Source of the DNA: Actinostola sp. cb2023
Lineage: Eukaryota; Cnidaria; Anthozoa; Actiniaria; Actinostolidae
Length of the DNA stretch: 64,000 nucleotides
Direction: 5' to 3'
Assembly: GCA_033675265.1 (NCBI GenBank)
Contig: JAUJYZ010000658.1
Location: 62,001 to 126,000, forward strand
Numbering within the stretch: the first letter of the stretch is position 1; each line of letters begins with the position of its first letter. The position numbers and the translations under genes were made by a program. The notes under the pieces are model-generated. The model was not told the origin of the DNA. It saw nothing but the letters and a program-made list of their open reading frames with translations, and did not search any database. Shown here one piece after another: positions 24,037 to 35,699 of this stretch.

Positions 24037-25474
24037 ACATAATCAAAGTCAAGACATGTCTTGCTCTCTTGTCAATATTAATCAATATTGTCTGGTACTG
24101 TCGTTGCTACATCTTTATAGTGACATTATTTATTTATCTAATTATTATTATTACTAGCCGTTGTTCCCCGTACAAAACCAACTGAAAATGACGACTAAAC
24201 TACTCTAATTTACCTCTATGTGGGCGAAATTGTAAACAAAGTGGGCAAAGATAACAGGAGGGAAATTTGCATGAGCATGCGCTTAACCGCTGGACCATAA
24301 AAGCGTAATTTCGGAAGCACAAAAACCGATTATAGCAATAATAACGCTATATTTTATTCTGTTGCTATTTTGATCATCAGAGTTCGACAAAAAGGCTTAA
24401 TATATATAGTCAAATGTTAATTTAATTCTGGCTTTTCACTGCACACTGGCTAACCTGAGTATCAGGCCTTCAAAAAGGAAAGGGGAAGGGGAGAGGCCAC
24501 ACTGGCTATTCACAAAATTCGTATTTTGTTTGATATTGAACGGCACAGGAAGCCCAAGCTGGAATTTTGTGGATTATATCTTAAGTTTTTCTATAAATAC
24601 TGTAACAACAGTCTTGAAACTAAATCTAATGTTGTCTTGAAACTGTCCTGGTGTCTTGTGGTATTTATATACTATACCTGTTCAAAGTTTCGTCGAATTT
24701 GAAAACAATTTAGATGTCTTCCCCGACCTTTCCATGAAGATATTTTAGTTGTTATCATGAAAAACTGTAATTTATCTCTTCTGGCGATTTTTTCCAACAA
24801 TCTCAATAACATATACTGAAAGCATATGGTACATAGTTCTATGAAATGGTAAATTTTTTGTGGAGATTTGGGCTGGATTTCAAGCAATATGCAAAAAATG
24901 TATATTTTTGAGTAATGAAATTTATGCAAACTTTACACTTCAATAAAATGTTTACACTTTGGCCGATCTCAGCATAATATCTAAAAACATGACCTTGGAT
25001 GGGAACATTACAAGAACATTGGAACACTGACAGAAGAGGCCCTACCATAAAACGAATACCATAATAAATGTGTTGACGATTAATTCACGTTCTACAAATT
25101 ATGACTAATATATTGTCGAAAATCTTCGACCGAGCGATTTTTCCCAGAGAAGTTACTGGAATTTTTCAAAACAGGAAACATGACTTTAATGAATTATGTT
25201 GTGGAAATTGTGGAGATTTCGGCTCAATTTCGAGATAACTAACTTTAAAGATTAGGATAATTGAGTATTCCAGACATCATACACAAGTTTATCTTCGTTT
25301 ATTTGAAGTTGATTTGGTGTTGATGAAAGCTAAAATATAATAATATACATTCCATATGTATAAGAATTGACTAAATGTATTTACTTTCCCTTACATCTTC
25401 TTCGCGACTGAGCTTGCAACGTCGACAAACTGTTTACTCCATGTCAGCTGGCCGCCATGTTGTCCAAAATAGAG
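24037..25474. other. Zinc-finger gene 3' region and intergenic DNA
   Basis: AT-rich DNA without recognisable exons. It probably includes the 3' UTR of the zinc-finger gene. The ORFs of 60-85 aa here have no domain signatures. Confidence 0.5.
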
Positions 25475-25583
25475 TATTTAGCACAGCAAAAGAACAGGAA
25501 TTTGATAACCAATGTGAAAACCGCACGTAAAACCCTCGATTAAAAATGTTTTGGCTGAAAAATCATAGTCCTGCAAAAGGAAG

Positions 25584-26566
25584 TCAAATCTTTTTACTCG
25601 TACCGGGGTTACCGGTTGGTGATGCAATAGAAGCCCCACCTCTGGTTCGAGTAGCGTGCTGTGCGCTTGTATTGGAACATTGGTTACCTGGGTGTTTCCC
25701 CCCGCATTTAAAGCAAACGTGCTCATACTGACAGCCCTTGCAGTATCTTCCCGATTGAAAAGACCAGCATGTACCCTTGGGGAAGAAATTCTGGGAGCGT
25801 GTACGAGCGCCAAACTTTTCTGCAGTGTAACTAGTTGGTTTTGAGGCACGAAAATTCGTTGCCGCCTTCAACCATAACTCCCAATGAATTCCATCCCAAG
25901 GATACATATCTGGCCCTGATTGGCGTAAATAGCGAAATTGTTCGTCGTAAAACAACCAGTCGCCTGGTTTGGCAGCGAGATCACGCACAATTTCACAATA
26001 TTTCATCAATTGTGGAGTTGCGGTCGGAAATTTCACTGTGTAGATGGCGTGAATGTGTGAAAAGCTGTCATCCACTGGTGTATGGTTGTAACTTTCTTTA
26101 CCGGCTGCGCTGGTTCGAGGGTTAGCTTGGGCTCTGCTGAAGCCGGATGTGAGCGACAGGGAAAACTTTTCATTTTGTGGAGTTGTAGCCAACAAGGCGC
26201 CGAAATCAACGTATTCATGCGCCCAAATTTTTGCCTTAATCTTATGTAACTCGGCTCCCCAATGGAACACTGATGCTCTCGAAGCGCGAGATCCATGTTT
26301 GGAGCAACGTTACCTGCAATGGTTTCTTGGATGTGGTTGTCGATGAGTTCTTCGACATTGATCTCGTTGCTCGTCATGGTACTTGTTGGATTATTGACAC
26401 AGTTCATGGCATCTTTTACGGCATTTGACACTGCCACCGTCAATGACGCAGCCAAGGCTTGGACATCTACTACCATGGTGTTTTGCCTTGACCCACTCGC
26501 TGATTCACCGTGGACTTCCTCAGGATCAGAAGTGCGCGATTTTCTCTGACGCTTCTTTGGCGGCAT
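25584..26566 (-). pseudogene. Gag-like protein with CCCH-type and CCHC zinc motifs, frameshifted
   Basis: The ATG at 26566 starts a basic N-terminus (MPPKKRQRKSR, a likely nuclear signal). The frame is good to about 26280; a one-base shift near 26262-26280 moves it to the frame that continues from FHWGAEL to the stop at 25584. The second part has the conserved WLFYDEQFRYLRQS and IHWELWLKA blocks seen in cnidarian retroelement gag-like proteins, a Cys-rich stretch CWSFQSGRYCKGCQYEHVC, and a knuckle CFKCGGKHPGNQC (C-x2-C-x4-H-x4-C). The joined length would be about 320 aa. The zinc motifs suggest nucleic-acid binding. A programmed frameshift is possible but no slippery site was established. Confidence 0.65.
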
Positions 26567-27086
26567 AGCTTAACAAGATAATAGCAACTTAGCAATGCTA
26601 GTTACAGAAATTAAAAACAAAATTATCCCAAAACAGATATACTAGGTAAAGGGAGGCACAACACAACAGATCGTGGGATTGTAGCAATATTAAACTGAAA
26701 AGTCATAATATAAATGATGACAAAACTCAGCCGCCTTCCCGCTAAACAGTGCAAATACATTAAAACGAGCGCATTGAGGACACACCTATTAGGTGGTCGT
26801 ATTGGGTTGCACGCTTATATGGTTCATGCTTGCACGAAACACAATACCGCCAAAGCCATGACAAAACTGCTGCCGCACATCTTGTGCATATAGCAGTAAA
26901 GCACACACACAGTGTGTGAACATAAACATTAGTGGTCAAACATAACGATAATGTAGCATACAACAAGCTACAAATACAATCGTGTGACACACCCAGTGTA
27001 AATACAAAAGGGCTTGGCATATTTGTACAGATAATACAATAACGGGCGGCGAGATAGACATCTTAAAAGTATGAACTAAAGCAAAC

Positions 27087-27695
27087 TCATTCGCACGCAA
27101 CGCGTGTGAATTCTTTTAACAATCGTAACGACTGTTGTGTTGCCCCTCTAAAACTACGATAGAGCTTGCTGTTGCCTATGTCGTTAAGGTGCACACCATC
27201 ACGTAGGTACACATTTTTCTGCGCGTTCCAGAATCCCCTGTGCCTCCATAATAGGGCGAATGGGAGGTGTTCCAAATACACCCGCAGATACTGATTCAGC
27301 GCAACTACATTGCTATTAAATGTGGCGTCTGAGTCGCGCAAGAGAGTTTGACATACACAAACTATTTTCACACTGCATGAATGATAAAGAAGTCTTACAA
27401 AATCCTCTATGTCGGAACCGACACGCAATGGGGACGCGTTGGATAAGTCGTTTGTTCCAAGTTGAAGTATAACAATATCAGGGCGAAAAACTGTAATAGC
27501 TCGCATATCGTACCGTATAGTTTTTTGCACTGTACGTCCCCCGATTCCTAACCATTGCGTAACGAGCGGTTCCGACAAGTCAAAATGAACATCGAGGATT
27601 GGAGAGCGTTGCAAAATATAGCGGTGAAGGCGACGCACAAACGAATGACCAAGAACCATAATACGCGGTAGATTCATATTAATGTTCTTGCTCAT
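27087..27695 (-). CDS. SGNH/GDSL hydrolase-like protein, probably retroelement-encoded
   Basis: 202 aa from the ATG at 27695 (MSKNIN); the frame extends a little further upstream but only to a TTG. Blocks of the SGNH superfamily are visible: VLGHSFVRRL (nucleophile Ser, block I), GIGGRTV (Gly block), LQLGTNDLS (Asn, block III) and DGVHLNDIGN (Asp-x-x-His, block V). All four catalytic-type residues are therefore present and the frame is intact. Members hydrolyse acyl or acetyl esters; here the substrate is unknown. It sits upstream of the gag-like ORF on the same strand inside the same direct-repeat-bounded unit, so an element-encoded accessory enzyme is more likely than a host gene. Confidence 0.7.
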   Translation of the reverse strand: MSKNINMNLPRIMVLGHSFVRRLHRYILQRSPILDVHFDLSEPLVTQWLGIGGRTVQKTIRYDMRAITVFRPDIVILQLGTNDLSNASPLRVGSDIEDFVRLLYHSCSVKIVCVCQTLLRDSDATFNSNVVALNQYLRVYLEHLPFALLWRHRGFWNAQKNVYLRDGVHLNDIGNSKLYRSFRGATQQSLRLLKEFTRVACE

Positions 27696-27974
27696 ACGTA
27701 GTAACAACTATGATAATTAAATCAGACTTGCCTTTAAGTTGAAAATATTAAAATTGTGATCTGGTGTTGTACCCACTATGATGGTGTGCGGCTAGCAAGG
27801 CCGAGAATTTGGTATACCTCCTTAATGTACTCCGCTGTCACCGCCCCAAGCGTCTGATTGGATCATACAATACAATAGTAATATAATATTACGGTAATGG
27901 AACAGTTAAATTCGGTAATGACCTGAGATAAAATGTTGGTTTATTTAGCACAGCAAAAGAACAGGAATTTGATA

Positions 27975-28644
27975 TCAAATAAAGGCATGATACTCTAATA
28001 TTTCGATCAATGAAATAACTTTAAGGCACAAAGATAGCATTAAGAATCAGTCATTTCTGCGTGTTCAGTACATACAATTCTCGTAATACGTCCGCAAAAA
28101 CTGTAAACATTGGAACCAAACAACTTGTGTCGAGTACATCTTGTATTCATCTGACTGTGGCGACGCATGCGCACACAAAAGTCCCTCCTGTTGGCAAAGA
28201 TACTATAAAATGCGTTTTTGTCAGTAAACCTGGCAGAAATAAACAAGAGAAAATCCACAAAGACGATCTAAAACTTCGATAATTCGCAAAATTCGCAGTG
28301 TCTCAAGCAAGGCTTCAACAATATGACGTCTTTGGTTATACAATAACATCTAAACGCGCAAAGATTCATGGGTAGGACCTTTTTACGGGGAATAGGGACT
28401 AAAGAAAATAGGGACCGAGACAGCGCTTCGGCCGCCATCTTGTGACGTCATGCATATTTCCAAAAGTGGTAATGAACCGGACTGACAAAGGTTTTCATAC
28501 AAAATCGAAGAAATTCATATCTTCGCAATTTGTCAAGCGATCTTTTCCAAACTTCACATTTTGACTAATTTCAACGAGCTCTTTCCAGCTATGATAATCA
28601 TTTTTTGTCCTGTGAGTTTTGAAATTACGTGATAAACCCTCATT
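27975..28644. other. Spacer between two retroelements
   Basis: No gene is recognised. A motif GGGGAATAGGGACTAAAGAA and surrounding AT-rich DNA have no coding signature. The start of the LINE reverse-transcriptase frame becomes recognisable at about 28645. Confidence 0.5.
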
Positions 28645-28813
28645 CATAAATCATCTGATAAAAATGAATTTACGAACTACAGACCTATATCTGTCCTTCC
28701 ATGTTTTTCTAAAATCCTTGAGAAACTAATGTACAAAAGACTCATTCAATACATAGAGAAACATAAAATCTTGTCTGATCAGCAATATGGGTTTCGAAGT
28801 AAAAGTTCAACTA

Positions 28814-29010
28814 ATAGACCTCTTTAGCTTGTATGCAAATTGCCCATTTCAGATCATGTGATGTAAACATTGATATTCTCTGGAGAATTAGTCCTTTCAA
28901 TATAAACGAATAAATTTCAGAAATATAAAGGAACAATTCTCCAGAGAATATCAGTATTTACATCACATGATCTGAAATGGGCAATTTGCATACAAGCTAA
29001 AGAGGTCTAT
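28814..29010. mobile_element. Mariner-like MITE with TA target duplication inside the LINE
   Basis: Near-perfect ~80-bp terminal inverted repeats beginning ATAGACCTCTTTAGCTTGTA. TA dinucleotides flank it at 28812-28813 and 29011-29012. The central loop is only about 40 bp. The reverse-transcriptase frame breaks here and resumes after it. Confidence 0.8.
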
Positions 29011-29362
29011 TATGCAATCATTGAACTTGTAGATAAAATAACCAAGGCCATCGAAAATAAAGAATATACAATTGGAATATTTCTTGATTTATCAAAGGCA
29101 TTTGATACTGTAAATCATAATATCCTTTTAAATAAACTTTATTTTTATGGTATACGTGGCAGATGTCATGATTGGATGTCCAATTATCTTACAAACAGGA
29201 AACAAATTGTTAAATATAACAATATAAACTCAAGAGAAATGACAATTAAATGTGGGGTGCCCCAAGGATCTGTTCTTGGGTCTTTATTTTTCTTAATATA
29301 CATTAATGACTTAATCAACTCTATCAGTAAATTGTCTCCCATTTTATTCGCGGATGATTGTT

Positions 29363-30816
29363 AAGGGAGGCTCTAGGTAGGCTGGTATCAGGTCTTTATT
29401 CAAGCTCTGGCTGGCTAGGACTAATGGGCTTGTAACACCTGCCACGTGACTTTTTAAATTTTCACCGAAGACAAACGAAAATACCATAACTTGAAAGAGC
29501 ATACTAAAATTAGTAAAATTTGAAAATTTGAAAAGAATCAAATAAGAAAAAAGTTAACGGCTTTCAAAGTTTCCCGCTTTAATAAGGATTTGTATGGGTT
29601 TTTCGCTTGGAAGGCAAGCGTTGCCTTCCAACATACATTTCCATACAAAAAAGGCAAAGTTTGAATGCCTGTAGAGTGCAAACCATATGTCCGTGAAACG
29701 CCCATTACTGAGGTGCGGTACTATAACTATTGTACATTATAATATGTGTTTGATCTAGGTTCTATTGCTTTTCTATGTTGCATATCAGTGCGTACAATTT
29801 AAAATCCTTAAAATATATTATTATAAAAAAATTAAAATATTTAATAAAATTAAATCTAAGACAAAATCTTAACAGCTCACGCAGATTACTTGCTGTAAGG
29901 CAGGAAAATGCTATTGCCCTATTTACCTCAAAATTTTTCGGGGAGCATATACCCCCGCATCCCCCTACGAACGCCTTCGCCGCTCGTCACTTTCCCCAAT
30001 AAAATTTCCCCTTTCAGTCAGTCATTGTAGGCATGTATAATGATGATTGTAGTTAGTCTCAAACAAAATAAATACCAAAATTTCGCCTCGGATTATTTTG
30101 TCACGTGACATAAATCCTTACATAACTTTACATAAATCCTTTACAACCTTGAGGTGCGGTCACCTATACATAAATCCTTTACACAACCTATACATGACAA
30201 CCTTTACATAAATCCCCCCATAAAACTGAGTGATAAATGCATTTTACTATGTATTTATGTAGCGAGAAAGTCGCTGGAAAACGAAGAAAATGGTATTTCC
30301 AAGGCTCTAGATTTCTAAATTTTCAGGGGGGGCATGCCCCCTGACCCCCCTAGAATCGTTCCTATGTGCGTACATTGCAAAAAAAGCACGCTACGCCCCT
30401 GCTATGTGGTTCTAGATTACAATTATCAAATACGCAGTTAAGCGTACAAGTAATCTAAAGATTCTATATAGTTAACTTCTGCAATACTGCAACAAAGTTA
30501 TACTGCTGGATAGTGAAAATTATACGTTATCTGATTGTGTCAAAACATTGTAAGTGGAAAATAAGAATAAGAAGTTCTGACGAAGTATAGTGTCTTTGGG
30601 CGTGGTAGATAATTGTGTGGGGACTATGCCAAAATAGCCGGAGGAAACTAAATGATAAGAAAATAAGAAATTGCATGATCTGGAATACAATCTGGTTCTA
30701 GAGATAATGGAACTATGACTTAGCTTATCTAGAAGTGTTTGAGAATATACAGCAATTAATAGTATCGGTTAAATCAGTGATTCTGTTGTGTAACATGATA
30801 CTAACCTGTTTTGTTC
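29363..30816. repeat. Insertion of ~1.45 kb in the LINE, including a dispersed repeat
   Basis: The reverse-transcriptase frame is lost after FADDC (29362) and resumes near 30817 (GNDINKLES), so about 1.45 kb has been inserted. No clean terminal repeats were identified. Inside, 29925-30410 is an inverted relative of the 16985-17560 repeat, including ACATAAATCCTTTACA units and GGGGGG/CCCCCC tracts. No coding region is recognised. Confidence 0.6.
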
Positions 30817-31068
30817 AGGGAATGATATCAATAAGCTGGAATCTATGGTTAATCAAGAGTTAATCAAGGTTCATGAATGGTTAACACTAAACCAACTCAC
30901 ACTAAACATCAAGAAATCGAATTTTATTATATTTAAATCTAAAAAGAAACAAATGAAAGCACAAACCAGTATCAAGTTAAACAATCAAATCTTAGTGAAA
31001 GTTAGCCTCCTAAAGCAGACCCGTGTCCAGGCTTCAGTTTTACTTCGCTGGCCACTGGGTCTGCTCAG

Positions 31069-33446
31069 TAGACTCTTCCACAGTCCCCACTCGGCCGTTG
31101 CACTCTCTCGCATAGGGACTGTAATGGTACAATGGTAGCGTTATTCTGATTGGCTGGTAGATCTGATCTACTTATCAAGGTTCTTATTGGTTGATTAGGA
31201 CGACCGTTGGGTTCGGTACCGCCAAGAAGTCACGTACGGATTTATACACGGCGACTCGACGGCGATTTGGGTAGAATTATGTTGGATTATCGCGAATTTC
31301 TCGCTTGCATCGAGACAAATTAGGTATGGATGGAGAGCAAATTTATCGATCTAGCCGTCTTTGGGGATGATAGGTCTTCGGATGAATTTTCTACGGAGAT
31401 AAAAGCATTTGAGTGAGCGACATTCGCCATGGAGCTTATTTTAATTTCCTGCCTTGTCATTTTTCTTACGGGGACGGGTCAGATGGCTAAAAATTCCACT
31501 AAATGACTCGTAAAAAGACCACAAAATAAGTGTAAATAAAGGTGACTTTATTTATGTATATATTTGTTATATTTTAGTTACTTATTTTATCAGTTGTTGG
31601 TATATCAAACTTATGTCCTGCATCATTGAACATTTGCTCCTGTTGGGATCCAGTATCACGCGGACAACGTTTTTTGTTAAAATGCTTTGTTTACTAATGC
31701 ACGTTTGAGGCCCGATTGATCCAGCAATTTGTTCACTATATATATGACCGCTAAATAAAGCAGATTCGTACGTGACTGGTTTATCATTTCTGAATTCATA
31801 TTTTTCCTTTGACAATGTGTAAATCAGGTAGCTAAAATATAAGAGAGGATGGAAAAGCTGCATATGTTTCCTCAACGGGAAAATATATCACAAATTCGAA
31901 CTAACTTATTGATCTCGTGCGTGTAAATATTGGAAATTGCCTTCAAAAAACGTCCTTTCCGAGCCATAATTTATTTATTTGCGAATTCGCCGGCCTATGT
32001 AGCTTCTACATACAGACCGAGATACAGAGCACCAATATGATGTTCACAATTACCAAACAAAGAGTTTTAGATTTCATTTTGCCACCGCTTAATTAAGTTT
32101 AATATACATGTATTTTATATCAAAATGCGCGTAAAATTACAGAGCATTAGAATCCGGCGGTAGGTTTTTGATTGACACAATTCCCAAAGAATTCAGAGGG
32201 ATTTTGTGTGCAGCGTATGTCACGCTCTCCTATATCTCTTCAGAGATTTCAGTTCGATTGACTTTGAAGAAACGGAAAATGCCACCTTCAAACCTCTTTA
32301 TTTGTGCTTGAATTGCCAGCTTATTCATTCCTTACATATTCGTCTTTTATATTCCGTTGGTAGGTTTTTGATTTGTATTTTAACAATGCAGTAAAAAGCA
32401 AAAATGTATCAAAATCATGCTGTTTTTCGCCTAAACAAGACTCGCCTCATCTGCATATGTGAAACAATGACCTTTTGTATAACATAAGTTTGATATGTCG
32501 TGTTGATGTCTCATACCGTAATAAATGCATGTCTGTTTTGGGCTGCCTGTGGAAACCTCAACCGTGTTGATCGTCGTTGGGATCCCTGTTTTTCGTTTCG
32601 CAAGGCATCATGGGTCCAAGATTCTTGGACCCAGAATCCCTTTCGGCATTGTACCATTACAGTCCCTATGCGCATTCTCGTACCCAGAGCCCGCTCGTCA
32701 TTTGGTTTGTCGCTGGCTCTGGGAATCCCTGAAATTTTAGCGAATTTCATTGGCTGATGAAATCAACAATGACTGATCGTATTTGATTGGTTCATGAGAT
32801 CAACAAAGATTCAAACTTGCAAGGATGACAGCGACGGTTGTATTTTCATACAATGGTATTCCGTTATTGAATTATAAAGCTATGGAAATGAGAGAGTGAC
32901 TGTGTAGACATAAATTGATCTGAATTCGTAAAGGGAGATCTAACAATACATAAATTATAAAAGTAAAGTAACGGCTACAGACACAATCGATCGTACTCGC
33001 TTTGAGTATTCAAAGGAATATTTTTATAATTCAAGAGAAACAATTTAAACAAAGCGGAAGACAGGAAGGTTCACATGCAAGATTATATTAGAACATGTAT
33101 TTATCGTCCAGCCTTTACCGCAACAGAGCCAGAGAAGAACCGGTGATGAACGTCGAAGGGATTTTAAACGGCTACACGAAGATAAATGTACAAACTTGTG
33201 TACTTGTTAGTTTGAATATTCAAACCAACGTAAATACTACGTAGCCAGTAGACTCTTCCACAGTACCCGCTCTCAGCGGTCTTTAGTATGAGCATGCGCT
33301 CTGACGACTTGGTCGTCAAAATTTGACGACCGAGCAACAGGGTTTCCCAGAGCCAGCGACAAACCAAATGACGAGCGGGCTCTGGGTACGAGAATGTCCC
33401 TATGCGCGAGAGTGCAACGGCCGAGTGGGGACTGTGGAAGAGTCTA
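31069..33446. mobile_element. Middle TIR element Y with 9-bp TSD, inside X
   Basis: Starts TAGACTCTTCCACAGTCCCC at 31069 and ends with the inverse at 33446. The 9-bp duplication TCTGCTCAG is exact at 31060-31068 and 33447-33455. The TIR is about 70 bp, extending to GGACTGTAATGGTACAATG; its right copy is itself split by element Z. The frame at 31582-31875 has no recognisable domain. Confidence 0.85.
32673..33396. mobile_element. Inner TIR element Z with 10-bp TSD, inside Y
   Basis: Ends CATTCTCGTACCCAGAGCC (32673) and its inverse (ending 33396). The 10-bp duplication TCCCTATGCG is exact at 32663-32672 and 33397-33406, placed within the right TIR of Y. It has no transposase. Family members occur at 19984 (truncated), about 33466-33869 (partial) and 63149-63969. 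Confidence 0.9.
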
Positions 33447-33465
33447 TCTGCTCAGTTGAACCATA

Positions 33466-33869
33466 CCCAGAGCCCATTCCTTTCGCAGTGGATTAGCCAA
33501 TCATTTTGACGAACCTCTCATTAAATCCGCTGAGAGCGGGTACTGTGGAAGAGACTTTGTATTTACTCTATGGACTTCCTAACAACGAACAAACATCACG
33601 TGAACTGACAGTTCGTACTGGAGTTTGAAGAGTTGTTTCTCTTGTTTTATTCCTTTGAATACTCAAAGCGAGTAAGCTAGCGACTTTACTTTTATAATTT
33701 ATGATGTTTTTCAAAATTCAACAGTTGAATACTCTCCAGCCAGCAAAAGTCAATCGATCCGAGCAAGTTTGAATCTTTGTTGATTTGAACAAAAGGATTG
33801 TTTTCATCAGCCAATGAAATTCGCTAAAATTTCGTCAACAAATGACGAGCTGGCTCTGGGTACGAGAAT
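33466..33869. repeat. Partial relic of the Z family
   Basis: Begins TACCCAGAGCCCATTCC and ends GGCTCTGGGTACGAGAATG, with AATGAAATTCGCTAAAATTT matching the inverted left end of Z. The interior is diverged and no target duplication was found. Confidence 0.5.
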
Positions 33870-35088
33870 GGAAAGTCTTTACTGATATATCTTAAAGCAT
33901 TGAAACTGATCTATGGACTTGAACAAACATCACGTGAACTGACAGTTCGTACTGGAGTTTGAAGAGTGTTTTCAGCACGATTCTCCGAGCGATTCATTTA
34001 TTCACTTTAGTCAAAGCAACTTCTGCAGATCTAGACAAAAGAGTTACTGGTATATTCCGTATTCTGCAGACAGACAAAGATTACCGTATTCAAAATATTC
34101 TTGTATGTTGATATCCAAAGTACGGGACAAGAGTGCCAGTAAATTAACTTTCGTTCGTCCGAATATTTCCGGGTTTTCCTCTCCTTTGACTCACTTTTGG
34201 CACAAATAAAGCACAAGTCCTCGTTGATGATTTTCTTTGTAGTATTATCATTATCTGTGGTCATTTAACCGGGTTTAAACATCATTGATCAGATTATGAA
34301 TTTTTAAAAACAAGCTAGAGCTTTGCAACACGATATCTCTAAAAATAACTCAAAGTGTGGGAACTGTTTTGGCACTGATAATACGAGTGATTTCATTGGC
34401 TAGTTCAATGGGCGTATAACAATTGGAAAGGAATGTATGGTTCAACTGAGACCCAGTGGCCAGCGAAGTAAAACTGAAGCCTGGACACGGGTCTGCTTTA
34501 GGAGGCTAAGTGAAAGTTGAACATACCAAATTTTTAGGAATAATTATTGACCAGCATTTAACATGGAAAAATCATATTGACTTTATTGCAAAGAAAATCA
34601 TTAAAATGTCTGGTTTCTTTGTAGAACTCGCTACTATATTAATCAATCCATTTTGAAATTACTATATAATACCCTAATTTATCCATATCTTCATTACAGT
34701 AACATAGTTTGGGCAAACAATTACCCTACAAGACTTGACAAGATATTTAAACTTACAAAAAAAAATAATTAAGAATCATAACGTTTTCCTCATATACGGC
34801 TCCTTCTCTTCCACTTTAAAAAAAACTAAATCTACTAAACATCCATCAAATTAATGATCTTCTCATAAGTACCTTTACTTTTGCCCTAACAAATAATACG
34901 CTACCAGGTTACTTTAAAGATTTCTGTATAGAGAATACTCACATACATCATCACAATACTAGGATATCTAATAATCTACACAAAACATTTAATAGAACCA
35001 ATTATAGTATCTACTCGACAAGAAACAAAATAATCAATTTATGGAACATTATTTCTTATCTAAATAACAAATTGTGTCTATATTATTA

Positions 35089-35296
35089 TATAGCTAATTG
35101 CATAATCGTTGTCGGGTGGAAAATCATGAAAGCTATGACCGAAAGGAATTCTGGGAAATTAAAACTCTCAAATAACACCGTCAAATGATCGATCTGTATG
35201 TAATGCAGGTCATGAACTGATTTCCCATCCATCCTTGCGGTCTCAGCTTCTATGATTTATGATTTTCAACCCGACAACGATTATGCAATTAGCTAT
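35089..35296. mobile_element. MITE at the 3' end of the LINE
   Basis: TIR TATAGCTAATTGCATAATCG on the left (35089) and its inverse ending at 35296, continuing inward with TTGTCGGGT and AAAATCAT. The flanks are TA-rich, so a TA target duplication is likely but ambiguous. About 200 bp, non-coding. Confidence 0.75.
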
Positions 35297-35547
35297 ATAT
35301 CATATCCAGTAAACAATATCATAGACAGTATCATCTATATATAGACTAGACGCTCTTCTAGCGTGAAGTCGGGCTTCTAAATGAAATGTAACCTATTTGA
35401 ACTAAATATAGATATCTTATAGTGCGACTAAAACAGTGTTTGGTCACGGGCAACAGGTCACGTAGAGTCAGTATTTTGGGTAATATTTGTATTTTCCGTA
35501 TCGCTTATGTGTATTTGTTTCTGATGACCCGATATCCGAACACAACA

Positions 35548-35660
35548 GTAATCCGAACCCCGACATCTGGTTTTATTTATGACGTCAGCGACCTAAAGGT
35601 AGGTAGTCGGGAGCTTTCGCTGACGTCATAAATAAAACCAGATGTCGGGGTTCGGATTAC
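35548..35660. mobile_element. Foldback MITE within the left palindrome arm
   Basis: GTAATCCGAACCCCGACATC on the left pairs perfectly with its inverse ending at 35660, with TTATTTATGACGTCAGCG further in. It is absent from the right arm of the palindrome, so it inserted after the arms formed. Confidence 0.75.
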
Positions 35661-35699
35661 TAAAGGTCATCAGAAGCAAATACAGTACAATAACGCCAA

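Larger units (their letters stand above)
25475..27974 (-). mobile_element. Degenerate retroelement with SGNH-hydrolase and gag-like ORFs, 33-bp direct repeats at both ends
   Basis: The 33-bp sequence beginning TATTTAGCACAGCAAAAGAA is identical at 25475-25507 and 27942-27974, in the same orientation. Between them, on the minus strand, come an SGNH-hydrolase ORF (27087-27695) and then a gag-like ORF (25584-26566). No reverse transcriptase or recombinase was found. Such gag plus SGNH/esterase combinations are known from anthozoan retroelements, possibly tyrosine-recombinase (DIRS-like) types; that assignment is inference. Confidence 0.65.
31003..34508. mobile_element. Outer TIR element X with 9-bp TSD, host of a nested insertion
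   Basis: Terminal inverted repeats of about 60 bp, perfectly matching, begin TAGCCTCCTAAAGCAGACCC (31003) and end with its inverse at 34508. The 9-bp duplication AGTGAAAGT is exact at 30994-31002 and 34509-34517 and interrupts the LINE at the same codon position. The 9-bp length and long TIRs suit a non-autonomous Mutator-like element (inference). After removal of inner element Y the body is about 1.1 kb, with an internal duplicated segment (33568-33633 and 33902-33967) and no transposase. Confidence 0.85.
28645..35088 (+). mobile_element. Decayed non-LTR retrotransposon (reverse transcriptase) split by insertions
   Basis: Four pieces read in order as one ORF2. 28645-28810 has NYRPISVLPCFSKILEK and QYGFRSKSST. 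29011-29362 has FLDLSKAFDTVNH (RT block with the first catalytic Asp), GVPQGSVLGSLFFLIYINDL and LFADDC (the catalytic DD motif). 30817-31002 has KLESMVNQELIKVHEWL and LNIKKSNFIIF. 34518-35088 has KFLGIIIDQHLTWKNHI and ILKLLYNTLIYPYLHY. The domain order fits jockey/CR1/L2-type elements. The last piece carries several frameshifts and stops. No 5' endonuclease part is seen, so it is 5'-truncated or lost. The interruptions are listed separately. Confidence 0.85.

Noticed and set aside
23542..24157. Frames of 117-200 aa (GVVFV, WCLLG, TPTNTTP)
   Set aside because: They are 15-bp repeat readings in intron 3 of the zinc-finger gene; the splice donor just before the array restores a normal gene model.
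31582..31875. 97-aa minus-strand ORF inside element Y
   Set aside because: No transposase motif or conserved residue pattern; it is AT-rich and of a length expected by chance.
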